Positions 54,959 to 63,192 of a stretch of DNA of 64,000 nt are shown here, piece after piece; within the stretch, counting starts at the first letter, position 1; the number at the start of each line of letters is the position of its first letter. Origin of the DNA: VFMC01 sp040398525 (GTDB lineage Bacteria; Actinomycetota; Acidimicrobiia; Acidimicrobiales; Ilumatobacteraceae); NCBI GenBank assembly GCA_040398525.1, contig JBBATY010000001.1:62001-126000 (forward strand), written 5' to 3'. A program made the translations under genes and the position numbers. The notes under the pieces are model-generated. The model was not told the DNA's origin and made no database searches. It saw nothing but the letters and a program-made list of their open reading frames with translations.

Positions 54959-54964
54959 TACGGT
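54959..54964 (+). promoter_or_regulatory. -10 element for leaderless phosphodiesterase
   Basis: TACGGT 6 nt before the ATG at 54971. Confidence 0.45.
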
Positions 54965-54970
54965 GGCGCC

Positions 54971-57072
54971 ATGCGCGTCCACGGGCCCGAACGACTCGGC
55001 GGCCAGGGCCTCGACCCCCACCAGGAGGAGTCGGGCAACCGGGCCATCCACACCCTGCTCACCCACCCCGTCGCGGGGCCGCAGATCGATCTGCTGCTCA
55101 CCTGGCGCGGCACGACAGCCGACGACGGAGCGTACGAGGTGTGGGCGGCGCGCGGCATGGTGCGCTTCCGGCGACTCGTCGACGACGACGGCTCGCTGCA
55201 CTTCGAGGTGCTCGAGACGATCGGCACCAACCCAGTGGCCGAGCAGGACCCGCTCGCCCTGGCCACGGTGGGCGCCGAGCGCGCCGCTGCGGCCGCCGGC
55301 GGCTTCGACGCCGACGATCCGGCACGGCGGTTCATCGCCCCCGAGCAGCAGACCTACCCCTTCGCCTACGAGCGCATCGCCCAGCTGTTCGACTCGCCGA
55401 ACGCGCCGGACATCGCCGTGTCGCCCCGCGACTGGTGCTCGGGCAGCCAGCCCGGCACCCACGGCGCGCTGCACGTCCGCCAGGCCCGCGCGCCGCTGTG
55501 GTTCAGCGGTCGGAGGATGCGAGCCGGCCAGCACCCGCTGGCAGCCCGCGCCGTCGACATCGCGCCCACATGCCTGGCGGCGCTCGACTTCCCGCTCGTC
55601 GACGGTGCCGACGCCACAGGGCGCACCTCGAGCGAGCGTGGCGTCGGGCCCGACGTCCACCTCGACCGCCAGGACGGCCGGGTGCTCGACGAGATCGTCG
55701 ACCACGACGCCCCTGCGCCCACCCGGCTGTACGTGTTCCTGCTCGACGGCCTGCACCAGACCGAGCTGCTCGACCGGCTCGACCGCGACCCCGACTCGCT
55801 GCCCAACCTGCGCCGCCTGCGCGAGCGGGCCGCGCAGCTCGACGGTGGCTCGATCGTCAACTTCCCGTCGATCACCTGGCCCAGCCACACGGCCATCGTC
55901 ACCGGCACCTGGTGCGGCCATCACGACGTGGTCAATCCCAGCTACTACCTGCGCCACGAGGCGCGCACCATCAGTCCGCAGGGCGCCCAGGTCGGCACCG
56001 AGATCTATGCCAGCACCGCTGTCGAGAGCCTGTACGAGGTGTTCCACCGCGTCGACCCGGGCTGTGTGACGGCGGCCATCCACGCGCCGTTCGGCCGCTC
56101 GGCCCAGCACGCCGTGCTCGAGGGCCGCAACCTGTGCGACCGGTCGCGGCTCAAGGTGCTCACCGCCGAGTTGGCCGCCGACCAGCATCCGCGATGGGCC
56201 GAGCACCCCGCCGTGGCGGCCGAGAGCCTGCTCGACACGCGTGGCGTGGCCCAGGTGATCGACCTGTTCACCGGTGAGGGCCGGGTGCCGCCGCGGCTCG
56301 TCTACCACGAGCTCGCGCTCACCGACGGCGCCGGCCACGACTACGNNNNNNNNNNNNNNNNNNNNNNNNNNNNNNNNNNNNNNNNNNNNNNNNNNNNNNN
56401 NNNNNNNNNNNNNNNNNNNNNNNNNNNNNNNNNNNNNNNNNNNNNCCGCGGCTCGTCTACCACGAGCTCGCGCTCACCGACGGCGCCGGCCACGACTACG
56501 GGCCGCACGCCGACGGCGTCGCCGATGCGCTCGACGAGTCCGATCGCCGGATCGGACGGGTGCTGGCACTGCTCGACGACCTGGGCCTGTTCGACGAGAC
56601 CCTGTTCGTCGTCTCCGCCGACCACGGGATGGCTCCCCAGGACGTGACCCTCCGAGCCAACCCCACCGCACATGTGTCCGACAGCGGAGTGGTCGCCGTG
56701 GTGGCTGAGCCGATGATCTGGCTCCGCGATCTGGCCGTGGTGGTCGAACGTGCTGCCGATGGCCGCACAGCCCGCGTGCTGGTCAGCGACAACGACGCCG
56801 ACGAGAGCGGCGAGCAGCCACCCTTCCCCGACGCCGAGGTGATCGTCGAAGCCCATCGACCCGGTGAGCACGCCGTCACCCTGGCCCATGGCCGCACCGA
56901 TCGGTTCGGCGTGTTCGGCTTCGCCACCCCGAGCGATCTCGACAGCTCGCGGATCGGCGTGGTCGTCACCGCTGCGGACCGTTCGCCGCGCCACCTGCTG
57001 CTGGACGGCACTCGTCTGGCCCTCGACCTGCGCGCTGCGCTCTACGAGGTGGGGCCGACCGCAGTCGGCTGA
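54971..57072 (+). CDS. Alkaline-phosphatase-superfamily phosphodiesterase, interrupted by a scaffold gap
   Basis: As given, the frame is broken by 100 N (56346-56445). The 55 bp before and after the N run are identical; removing N plus one copy (155 nt) restores an uninterrupted 648-aa frame, so the gene is very probably intact. The C-terminal half has the type I phosphodiesterase pattern: LYVFLLDGLHQ, the nucleophile region NFPSITWPSHTAIVTGTW, ELALTDGAGHDYGPHADGV and VSADHGMAPQD. The first 240 residues are unassigned. It begins 25 nt after the dehydrogenase. Substrate unknown. Confidence 0.85.
56291..56500. repeat. 55-bp duplication flanking the N run (assembly artefact)
   Basis: Positions 56291-56345 and 56446-56500 are identical, both ending at GACTACG. 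Contig ends that overlap but were scaffolded with fixed 100-N spacing explain this. Confidence 0.95.
56346..56445. other. Scaffold gap of exactly 100 N
   Basis: Placeholder sequence; no real bases are known to be missing. Confidence 0.99.
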
Positions 57073-57085
57073 TACCCTAGGGGGT
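57073..57085 (+). promoter_or_regulatory. -10 / palindrome before the Cys-rich miniprotein
   Basis: TACCCT at 57073-57078 is 7 nt before the ATG. The same bases form the inverted repeat ATACCC-TAGG-GGGTAT (57072-57087), which also resembles CsoR-type copper operators. Confidence 0.4.
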
Positions 57086-57277
57086 ATGTGTAGACGAGTC
57101 ACGTGCAAGCAGTGCAGCAAGCCGAGTTGGGCGGGATGTGGCGCCCACGTCGAACAGGTCCTCGGCGACGTGCCACGGGCCGACCGTTGCCAGTGCCGCG
57201 AGCGCGCCGCGTCGGGTGCGCCAGCTCGCCCAGCCTCCGAGAAGCGGTCGCTTCTCGATCGGCTCTTCGGCCGCTGA
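57086..57277 (+). CDS. Cys-rich miniprotein (CRRVTCKQC family)
   Basis: A 63-aa protein starting MCRRVTCKQCSKPSWAGCGA, with six cysteines among the first 37 residues (ending CQC) and a basic tail. Small proteins with this CxxxxCxxC...WAGCG pattern are common in actinobacteria and have no known role; zinc binding is likely. It starts 13 nt after the phosphodiesterase stop but has its own promoter-like element. Confidence 0.75.
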   Translation: MCRRVTCKQCSKPSWAGCGAHVEQVLGDVPRADRCQCRERAASGAPARPASEKRSLLDRLFGR

Positions 57278-57294
57278 GCGTCACGCCGCCGGAG

Positions 57295-57954
57295 TCACCG
57301 CGCGCGTAGTTCCTCGGCCCGGGCCGCAGCCTGGAGGCACCCCACCACGGCATCGTCGTCGACCGCTCCTGCGTTCGCGTAGATGCGCCCCACCGTCCGC
57401 TCGTCGGACACTCGCTCGAGCGCCACGATCCGGTCGACGTCGTCGGCTACCCGATCGGCCCACGGCTCGGGCACGACCGGAAGGGCCACGGTGACCTGCA
57501 CGGCACCGAGGCGACGAGCAATGCGGCACGCAGCCCGCACGCTCGACCCACTGGCCACGGCGTCGTCGACCACGACCACATGCAGCCCATCCAGATCGGC
57601 CCGCGGTCGATCGCCACGGAAGCGGTGCACCTGGTGGGCCACCTCCAACGCCTCGATCCGCTCGAGCGCTGCCAGCTCGTCGGCTTCGACGCCGATCTGA
57701 CGGGCGAGGTCGTCGTCGACCAGACGAGCGCCGGACTCGCCGACTGCGCCCACGGTCACCGTCGTGCCGGCTCCGAGGTCGGCGACGATCCGGCGCACGA
57801 TCATCACGTCGAGCGGCGCGCCGAGGACCGCGGCCACCTCGAGCGCGACCGGCACTCCTCCGCGGGGCACCCCGAGCACCAGGTCGGGGCGGACACCGAG
57901 CACGTGCAACTGCTCGCCCAAACGTCTTCCTGCGTCTCGACGGTCGAGGTACAT
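57295..57954 (-). CDS. Phosphoribosyltransferase-fold protein
   Basis: A 219-aa type I PRTase. LVLGVPRGGVPVALEVAAVL forms the first PRPP-side loop and LHVVVVDDAVASGSSVRAAC is the PRPP-binding signature with the two acidic residues. Proteins of this type are often annotated as predicted PRTases beside hydrolases and their substrate is uncertain. MYLDRRDAG has a GGGAGGG site. Follows the PfkB kinase on the same strand. Confidence 0.82.
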   Translation of the reverse strand: MYLDRRDAGRRLGEQLHVLGVRPDLVLGVPRGGVPVALEVAAVLGAPLDVMIVRRIVADLGAGTTVTVGAVGESGARLVDDDLARQIGVEADELAALERIEALEVAHQVHRFRGDRPRADLDGLHVVVVDDAVASGSSVRAACRIARRLGAVQVTVALPVVPEPWADRVADDVDRIVALERVSDERTVGRIYANAGAVDDDAVVGCLQAAARAEELRAR

Positions 57955-58061
57955 GAGGGACCCTCCCAACTCGTCGGCGGCGGATGCCGACCGGGCCAGT
58001 CAACCCGTGCGCACCGCGACGGGGATGGGGCCGAAGGTCACCGGCAGGGCGACCGAGGTCG

Positions 58062-58997
58062 TCAACGACCGCGGGCCAACTCGTCCCGCAGCCGGGCGTC
58101 CGGCTGCGGGCGAGCGCCGAGATGCTCGATCACCCAAGCAGCGATGCGTGTGGCGTACTGCGCCGCTTCGACCGCCGAGCCATGGCGCAGATAGTGCGCC
58201 AAGAACGAGCCGGCAAACGAGTCGCCGGCTCCGGTGGCATCGACGAGGTTGTTCGTCGCCGGCAGGATCTGCGTGCTGCGACCGGCCTCGTGCACCAGGG
58301 CACCGGCAGCGTCGAGCTTGAGCATCACCAGCGCGCCGGGGTAGAGCTCGGCCAGTCGCGCGGCGATGGCCTCCGGCTCGTCGCGACCGGTGAGCATGCC
58401 ACCTTCTTCGAAGTTGGGAAGCAGCACGTCGATGCCCAGGTCCTGGGTCTGGGCGAGGAAGGTCCCGACACCCATCTCGCCGATCATCTGGAACGAGCCC
58501 GGGTCGAACGACAACGTCGCCCCGGCAGCCTTGGCCATCCGCGCCGCGGTGCGCGCCGCCGCCCGCGGCGGGTCGCTGAAGAACGACCATGCGGTGAGGT
58601 GCAGGTGGCGGGCGCCACGGATCGCCTCGACGGGCAGCTCCGACGGGAGCAGGTAGAAGTCCGCGCCGTGACCCGACACCATCGACCGCTGACCGGTGTG
58701 GTCGACAAAGACGGCAACCGAACCGGTGAGGTGCGCATCGGTCTCGATGAGGTGCGCCGTCACCTGCTCGCGGGCGAGGTCTTCCTGGGCGAGCTGGCCG
58801 AACCGATCGCGACCGATCTTGCCGATGAACCGCGTGTCGAGCCCGCACCGGCGGGCCCAGACCGCCACGTTGGCGGCGCTCCCACCCGGGGTGAGCATCA
58901 CCTCGCCGAACGTGTCGCCGCCGTGCAGCAAATCGGAGTTCGTCCGGATCAGGACGTCCCAGGCGAAGTCGCCGAGCACGCAGAGGGGGGAGCTCAC
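58062..58997 (-). CDS. PfkB-family carbohydrate/nucleoside kinase
   Basis: A 311-aa ribokinase-like enzyme. LTPGGSAANVAVWARRCG and the ATP/anion-hole signature VDATGAGDSFAGSFLAHYLR are intact; catalytic Asp lies in GAGD. It is preceded by TACGCT 8 nt before the GTG. Its neighbour encodes a phosphoribosyltransferase, so nucleoside or ribose phosphorylation is plausible. Confidence 0.88.
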   Translation of the reverse strand: MSSPLCVLGDFAWDVLIRTNSDLLHGGDTFGEVMLTPGGSAANVAVWARRCGLDTRFIGKIGRDRFGQLAQEDLAREQVTAHLIETDAHLTGSVAVFVDHTGQRSMVSGHGADFYLLPSELPVEAIRGARHLHLTAWSFFSDPPRAAARTAARMAKAAGATLSFDPGSFQMIGEMGVGTFLAQTQDLGIDVLLPNFEEGGMLTGRDEPEAIAARLAELYPGALVMLKLDAAGALVHEAGRSTQILPATNNLVDATGAGDSFAGSFLAHYLRHGSAVEAAQYATRIAAWVIEHLGARPQPDARLRDELARGR

Positions 58998-59005
58998 GGC
59001 ACGCG

Positions 59006-59011
59006 AGCGTA
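59006..59011 (-). promoter_or_regulatory. -10 element for the PfkB kinase
   Basis: TACGCT (minus strand) 8 nt before the GTG at 58997. Confidence 0.4.
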
Positions 59012-59061
59012 CCCGGCGCGACCCCGACGACAGCCGTTCGAGGGCTCGCCGACCCTCCGGA

Positions 59062-59889
59062 TCAGGGCTGAGTGCGGTGGTACAGCAATGGGTTCGCATC
59101 GCCGTCGGCGAGCTCGCCCGGCTGGCGCCCACGCAGCCACAGGGCGAGGTCCATCCGGCGGTGCGAATGGTCGGGCTCGACCACTCGGGCCCCGTCGGCG
59201 AAGTAGATGACGGTCATCACCGACCGCATGGTCGACGTCGGGTTGGCGGGCGCACGGTGCAGCGTCCAGCCGGCGTGGAAGGTGGCGTCACCGGCCGCGA
59301 ATGGACCGTGTTGGACGAGTGGCAGGCCCCGGGCCTGCACCTCGTGCTCGAAGTGCTCCTCCGAGGCGTCGCCGATCTGCCAGCGTCCGAGGTCGCCCAG
59401 CCGATGGCTGCCGCTCGCGAAGGTCATCCCGCCGATGTCGAGCGGGACGTCGACCAGCGGCATCCACATGGTGACGGTGCTGTCGGTGTCGAGCGGCCAG
59501 TAGTGCTGGTCCTGGTGCCACGGCGTGTGACCGCCGCCGGGCTCTTTGAACAATGCCTGGTCGTGGTAAAGCCTGACACCTTCGACGCCGAGCAACTGCG
59601 CCGCGACCGACGCGAACCGACGGGCGATGACGAACTGGTGGACGAGCGGATCGTGCTGCCAGAGGTTCGGCACCTGGAGGAAGGCCTTGCCATAGGTGTC
59701 GCGTTCGTCGAGCGGCCGGCGTTCCCAGGCGTGGCGATGCGCTGCCTGCTCGATCGCCGGGCGGTAGACGGACAGCTCGTCGGCCGAGAGCAGACCGCGC
59801 ACGACGGTGTGACCGTCGCGCCGGAACTCGTCGCACCACCGTGCGTCGACCGGTCTGACGTCGGACAGTGAGGGGCCGCTTCCGGACAC
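59062..59889 (-). CDS. Phytanoyl-CoA dioxygenase (PhyH) family protein
   Basis: A 275-aa Fe(II)/2-oxoglutarate dioxygenase-like protein. GHTPWHQDQHYWPLD carries the HxD iron ligands, and the distal His plus the 2-oxoglutarate Arg lie around FHAGWTLHRAPANPT. PhyH relatives hydroxylate fatty acyl-CoA, ectoine and many secondary metabolites, so substrate is open. GTG at 59889, with TAGGCT 7 nt upstream, is preferred to an upstream ATG. Confidence 0.85.
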   Translation of the reverse strand: MSGSGPSLSDVRPVDARWCDEFRRDGHTVVRGLLSADELSVYRPAIEQAAHRHAWERRPLDERDTYGKAFLQVPNLWQHDPLVHQFVIARRFASVAAQLLGVEGVRLYHDQALFKEPGGGHTPWHQDQHYWPLDTDSTVTMWMPLVDVPLDIGGMTFASGSHRLGDLGRWQIGDASEEHFEHEVQARGLPLVQHGPFAAGDATFHAGWTLHRAPANPTSTMRSVMTVIYFADGARVVEPDHSHRRMDLALWLRGRQPGELADGDANPLLYHRTQP

Positions 59890-59896
59890 GTCGACG

Positions 59897-59902
59897 AGCC
59901 TA
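59897..59902 (-). promoter_or_regulatory. -10 element for leaderless PhyH gene
   Basis: TAGGCT (minus strand) 7 nt before the GTG at 59889. Confidence 0.45.
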
Positions 59903-59973
59903 GCCAGGCCCGATATGTCAAGAGACCGGCAAGCAGTGGGCACCGCCCCAGCCCCATACGGACCGTACGCACC

Positions 59974-60768
59974 ATGCGTATAGAAGGTTCGCTCCCCGGC
60001 ATGACGCCGACCCCTGCGGGTCGGTCGGATGCCGCATCTGCGGGTGCTCCTTCGACGGGTGCATCTTCCCCGGCGCTGCTGGCAACCGGCACGTCGGAGG
60101 CAACCCTGCCTCCCGTGAAGGTGCTCGTCACGATGGTCGAGCGGCTCACCGGCCGCCCGGTCCGGATCATCGATGCCTCCGAGTTGAACTCGCTGAAGCT
60201 CGAGACCCCGCCACCGCAGCGGCCCGTGCCACTGTCGTCGCGGCCGGACTGGGGCGTCAGCCTCGGCGTGATGGACCGTGGCAGCTCTGCCACCAGCAGC
60301 GAGGCGACCACGGTCGCCGCTCGGGCGACGGTGACCGCCGCCGATGGGAGCCGTCAGGACCTCACGGTGTCGATCGCGCTGTCGAGTGACTTCGTCGCGG
60401 ATCAGCGCGCGCGAGTGCGTGAAGGTCGTTCCCCGATGGCCGATCCGCTGCTCATCAGCGTTGGCTCGACGATGCCATGGATGAAGCAGGGGGCGACGAG
60501 CTTCGAGCTCGGTCTCGACGCCGGCACAGGCGTCGCCCGGCTGAGTGTCGCTCCGGAGGTGACCCCCTCGAACTTGGTCGCCGAAGCCGACAGCGACCGA
60601 GCTGCCGTGACCCGCACCCTCGACCCTGCTGCGGTGAAGAATGCTGCGGCCCTGAGTGTCGGCGGCGCCTTCGCCTCGCGGCCGCTCGTCTCGCCGCTGG
60701 CAGCCACCGGCTACAAGCCGCTCAAGCAGGAGCGGACCGAGGCGATCAAGCTCGACATCGCCGTCTAG
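59974..60768 (+). CDS. Uncharacterised protein with a MERLTGRPVRIID motif
   Basis: A 264-aa soluble protein without signal peptide or helices. Residues 1-45 are low-complexity Ala/Ser/Thr. The blocks VLVTMVERLTGRPVRIIDAS, ARATVTAADGSRQDLTVSIA and DPLLISVGSTMP resemble an uncharacterised family I recall from proteobacteria, often continued there by EF-hand-like repeats that are absent here. MRIEG at 59974 is favoured; MTPTP at 60001 is possible. No function can be assigned. The 190 bp after it contain no gene. Confidence 0.6.
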   Translation: MRIEGSLPGMTPTPAGRSDAASAGAPSTGASSPALLATGTSEATLPPVKVLVTMVERLTGRPVRIIDASELNSLKLETPPPQRPVPLSSRPDWGVSLGVMDRGSSATSSEATTVAARATVTAADGSRQDLTVSIALSSDFVADQRARVREGRSPMADPLLISVGSTMPWMKQGATSFELGLDAGTGVARLSVAPEVTPSNLVAEADSDRAAVTRTLDPAAVKNAAALSVGGAFASRPLVSPLAATGYKPLKQERTEAIKLDIAV

Positions 60769-60958
60769 GGCCGTCCGCGACGTCGCTCGGGCACCACAGC
60801 TCGGGCGACCCGACAGGTCGTCCGACCCCGCCGAACGGGCCGGGTCGTGGAGTCATCTGGCACTGCTGCCTTCGTCACCCGGGTACCGCACGAACGGAGC
60901 CCGGGCGATGTCGCGTCGCCGCCCAGATCGAAGCCTTCCGCAGCTGAGCCGTGACCGC

Positions 60959-62185
60959 TCAGCGACGCTCGGAGCGCAGCACCACGAACGCAGGTGTGCT
61001 GGCGACCACGGCGACGTTGCCGAACACGCGCTTCAGCTTGGTGTGGTAGCCGAGGTGGCGGTTGCCGACCACCCACAGGTCGCCGCCGCCACGCAGCGCA
61101 CGGCGAGACTGGACGAACATGTCCCACGCCGTGGCGTCGGAGAGAGCATGCCCACTGTGGAAGGGCGGGTTGACGACGATCCGGTCGACCGACCCCGGCC
61201 CGAGCGCATCGCCCGAGGCCGCGGCCTCGAGGCGGTCTCCGATCACGAATCGCGCCGGTCGATCGGCACCGAAGGTGGCTCGCCACCCAGCCTCGGCGGA
61301 TGCGACAGCGTCGAACGACTCATCGACGAACACGACCTCGAGCGAAGGGTCGCGCCATGCCTCGACCAGACCCACCACTCCGGTGCCGCAGCCCAGGTCG
61401 ACGAGCGTTGTGCGGCGGGGGTCGGGGCGCTCACCGGCGAGGGCTGCGAGCAGCACCTCCGTCCCCGCGTCGAGGCCCTCGGCGGCGAAGGCATTGACGT
61501 GGGCCACCACCGTCGGCCCATCACCGGACGGGCCGACCGTCACCCGCCATCGGCGCGGCCACCGGCTCGCAGGGTCGATGCTCGTCGCGACCCGGCTGAG
61601 GGCGAGCCGCGCCCGTCGCTTGGCGAGCGTGGTGCGGGTGGGGCCGAGCCGCGCCTCGAGCACCCCGAGCGTCGAGGTGTGCAGGTGCCGTGTCATCGAC
61701 GCGGTCACCGCTTCGCTGCCCTCGGCCAGAGCCGGTCGCACGACGCGCAGCCACTCGTCGAACGTGGCGAGCGACTTGGGAGGCTTCACCACGAGCGCGT
61801 CGACCGGCTCGACCAGGCCGGCGCGCGCGTCCACGAAGCGCACCAGGTCGGCAGACAGCCCATTGCGCTCGAGGTTGGCCACCGCCGCCAGCCGAGCGAC
61901 GAACGAGTCGCCGATGTGCACCACCTCGCCAGCCCCGACGGCCAACAGCCCGCAGGTGATCGCCCCCCACTCGTCGCCAAGCAGGGCGACCCGCCGCGCC
62001 GGTGTCGGGCCCCACATCGTGGCCAGGTGTTCGACGGCCAGCGCGTCGGCGGAGTCCCACGCACGCAGCTGCTCACGCGGCCGCAGCGGATGGCGCTCGA
62101 GCTCGAGCGGACGACCGTCCGGCAGGACCAAGCGGTCCTCGTCGGCGCCGCCCGGCCCGCCTGGGAGACGATCGAGATCGGTCAC
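60959..62185 (-). CDS. RlmG/RsmC-like RNA N2-guanosine methyltransferase
   Basis: A 408-aa two-domain methyltransferase. The N-terminal half is a degenerate SAM fold (VALLGDEWGAITCGLLAVG, VVKPPKS) and the C-terminal half is catalytic: VDLGCGTGVVGL and NPPFHSGHAL. This duplicated layout is that of RlmG and RsmC, which modify rRNA guanosine. The GTG start overlaps the pdxA stop (GTGA). Confidence 0.87.
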   Translation of the reverse strand: MTDLDRLPGGPGGADEDRLVLPDGRPLELERHPLRPREQLRAWDSADALAVEHLATMWGPTPARRVALLGDEWGAITCGLLAVGAGEVVHIGDSFVARLAAVANLERNGLSADLVRFVDARAGLVEPVDALVVKPPKSLATFDEWLRVVRPALAEGSEAVTASMTRHLHTSTLGVLEARLGPTRTTLAKRRARLALSRVATSIDPASRWPRRWRVTVGPSGDGPTVVAHVNAFAAEGLDAGTEVLLAALAGERPDPRRTTLVDLGCGTGVVGLVEAWRDPSLEVVFVDESFDAVASAEAGWRATFGADRPARFVIGDRLEAAASGDALGPGSVDRIVVNPPFHSGHALSDATAWDMFVQSRRALRGGGDLWVVGNRHLGYHTKLKRVFGNVAVVASTPAFVVLRSERR

Positions 62186-63192
62186 GCGCCGCCCACCAGC
62201 CTCCAGGCGTACGCCAGGGCATGGTCGAGCGACTCGGTGAAGGCGGCCCCAGTCCACGCGATGTCGAAGGCTGTGCCGTGATCGACCGAAGTGCGCACGA
62301 TCGGCAGCCCGAGGGTGACGTTCACGCCCCGGTCGAAGGCCAGCAGCTTCATCGGTGCATGGCCCTGATCGTGGTACATGCACACGATGGCGTCGTACCG
62401 GTTGCGGTGCACAGCCAGGTGGAACACCGTGTCGGCCGGCAATGGGCCGGATGCGTCGATGCCTTCGGCTCGAGCTGCCGCGACAGCTGGCTCGATCCGC
62501 TCCTCGTCCTCCGAGCCGAACAGACCGTGCTCGCCTGCATGGGGGTTGAGCCCGCAGACGGCGATCCGCGGATGCGCCACCATCCGACGCAGGGTGGCGT
62601 CGGTGAGCCGCACCACGTCGAGCACCCGCTCGGTCGTGACCCGCTCGATCGCCTCCCGGAGCGAACAGTGGGTGCTGACGTGGGTGACGGCCACGCGGCC
62701 CTCTGTCAGCATCATCGTCACCCGCTCGGCACCGCACAGCCCCGCGATCAGCTCGGTGTGGCCGACGAACTGGGGGTCGCTGAGCTGAGTGGCCTCCTTG
62801 TTCATCGGCATCGTGACGATCCCGGCCACCAGGCCTGCGAGTGCGTCCGCCGTGGCCCGCTCGACATACGACCGCGCCGCCGCCCCGGACGCCGCATCGA
62901 GCTGGCCCGGTCGGTGGTCGGCGGCCGTCAGCAGGCCGAGATCGACCACCACCAGCGCCTGTGCGGGCAGGTCGACCGGCCGCGTCGGAGTGTCGACGCT
63001 GACGAGGTGGACGTCGAGGCCGAGCAGGGATGCTCCGTGGCGCAGCACCGCCGCATCGCCGTAGACGACGACCGGCTCCCCGGCACTCCCGAGGCGACCG
63101 GCAACGGCGCGACGCAACACGATCTCCGGGCCGACCCCCGAGGCATCGCCCATCGTGACGGCCATCGGTCGCGGTTGCGCAGTCGAGGTCAT
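62182..63192 (-). CDS. pdxA: PdxA-family 4-phosphate dehydrogenase (PdxA2-like)
   Basis: A 336-aa NAD-dependent oxidoreductase with the metal histidines in VSTHCSLREA, GLNPHAGEHGLFGSEDEERI and CMYHDQGHAP. PdxA acts in vitamin B6 synthesis, while PdxA2 paralogues next to a DUF1537 kinase oxidise D-threonate or D-erythronate 4-phosphate. The ATGA overlap with the kinase here points to the PdxA2 role; that choice is inference. Confidence 0.88.
   Translation of the reverse strand: MTSTAQPRPMAVTMGDASGVGPEIVLRRAVAGRLGSAGEPVVVYGDAAVLRHGASLLGLDVHLVSVDTPTRPVDLPAQALVVVDLGLLTAADHRPGQLDAASGAAARSYVERATADALAGLVAGIVTMPMNKEATQLSDPQFVGHTELIAGLCGAERVTMMLTEGRVAVTHVSTHCSLREAIERVTTERVLDVVRLTDATLRRMVAHPRIAVCGLNPHAGEHGLFGSEDEERIEPAVAAARAEGIDASGPLPADTVFHLAVHRNRYDAIVCMYHDQGHAPMKLLAFDRGVNVTLGLPIVRTSVDHGTAFDIAWTGAAFTESLDHALAYAWRLVGGA

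Noticed and set aside
56291..57072. Frameshifted pseudogene of the phosphodiesterase
   Set aside because: Collapsing the identical 55-bp ends and N run restores the frame exactly.
59897..59921. TTGACA / TAGGCT as a full sigma-70 promoter before the PhyH gene
   Set aside because: The spacer is only 13 nt, too short for a -35/-10 pair; only the -10 is kept.
62182..63192. PdxA as a vitamin B6 biosynthesis gene
   Set aside because: Coupling to a DUF1537 kinase favours the PdxA2 role in four-carbon acid sugar catabolism; not excluded, hence the neutral family name.
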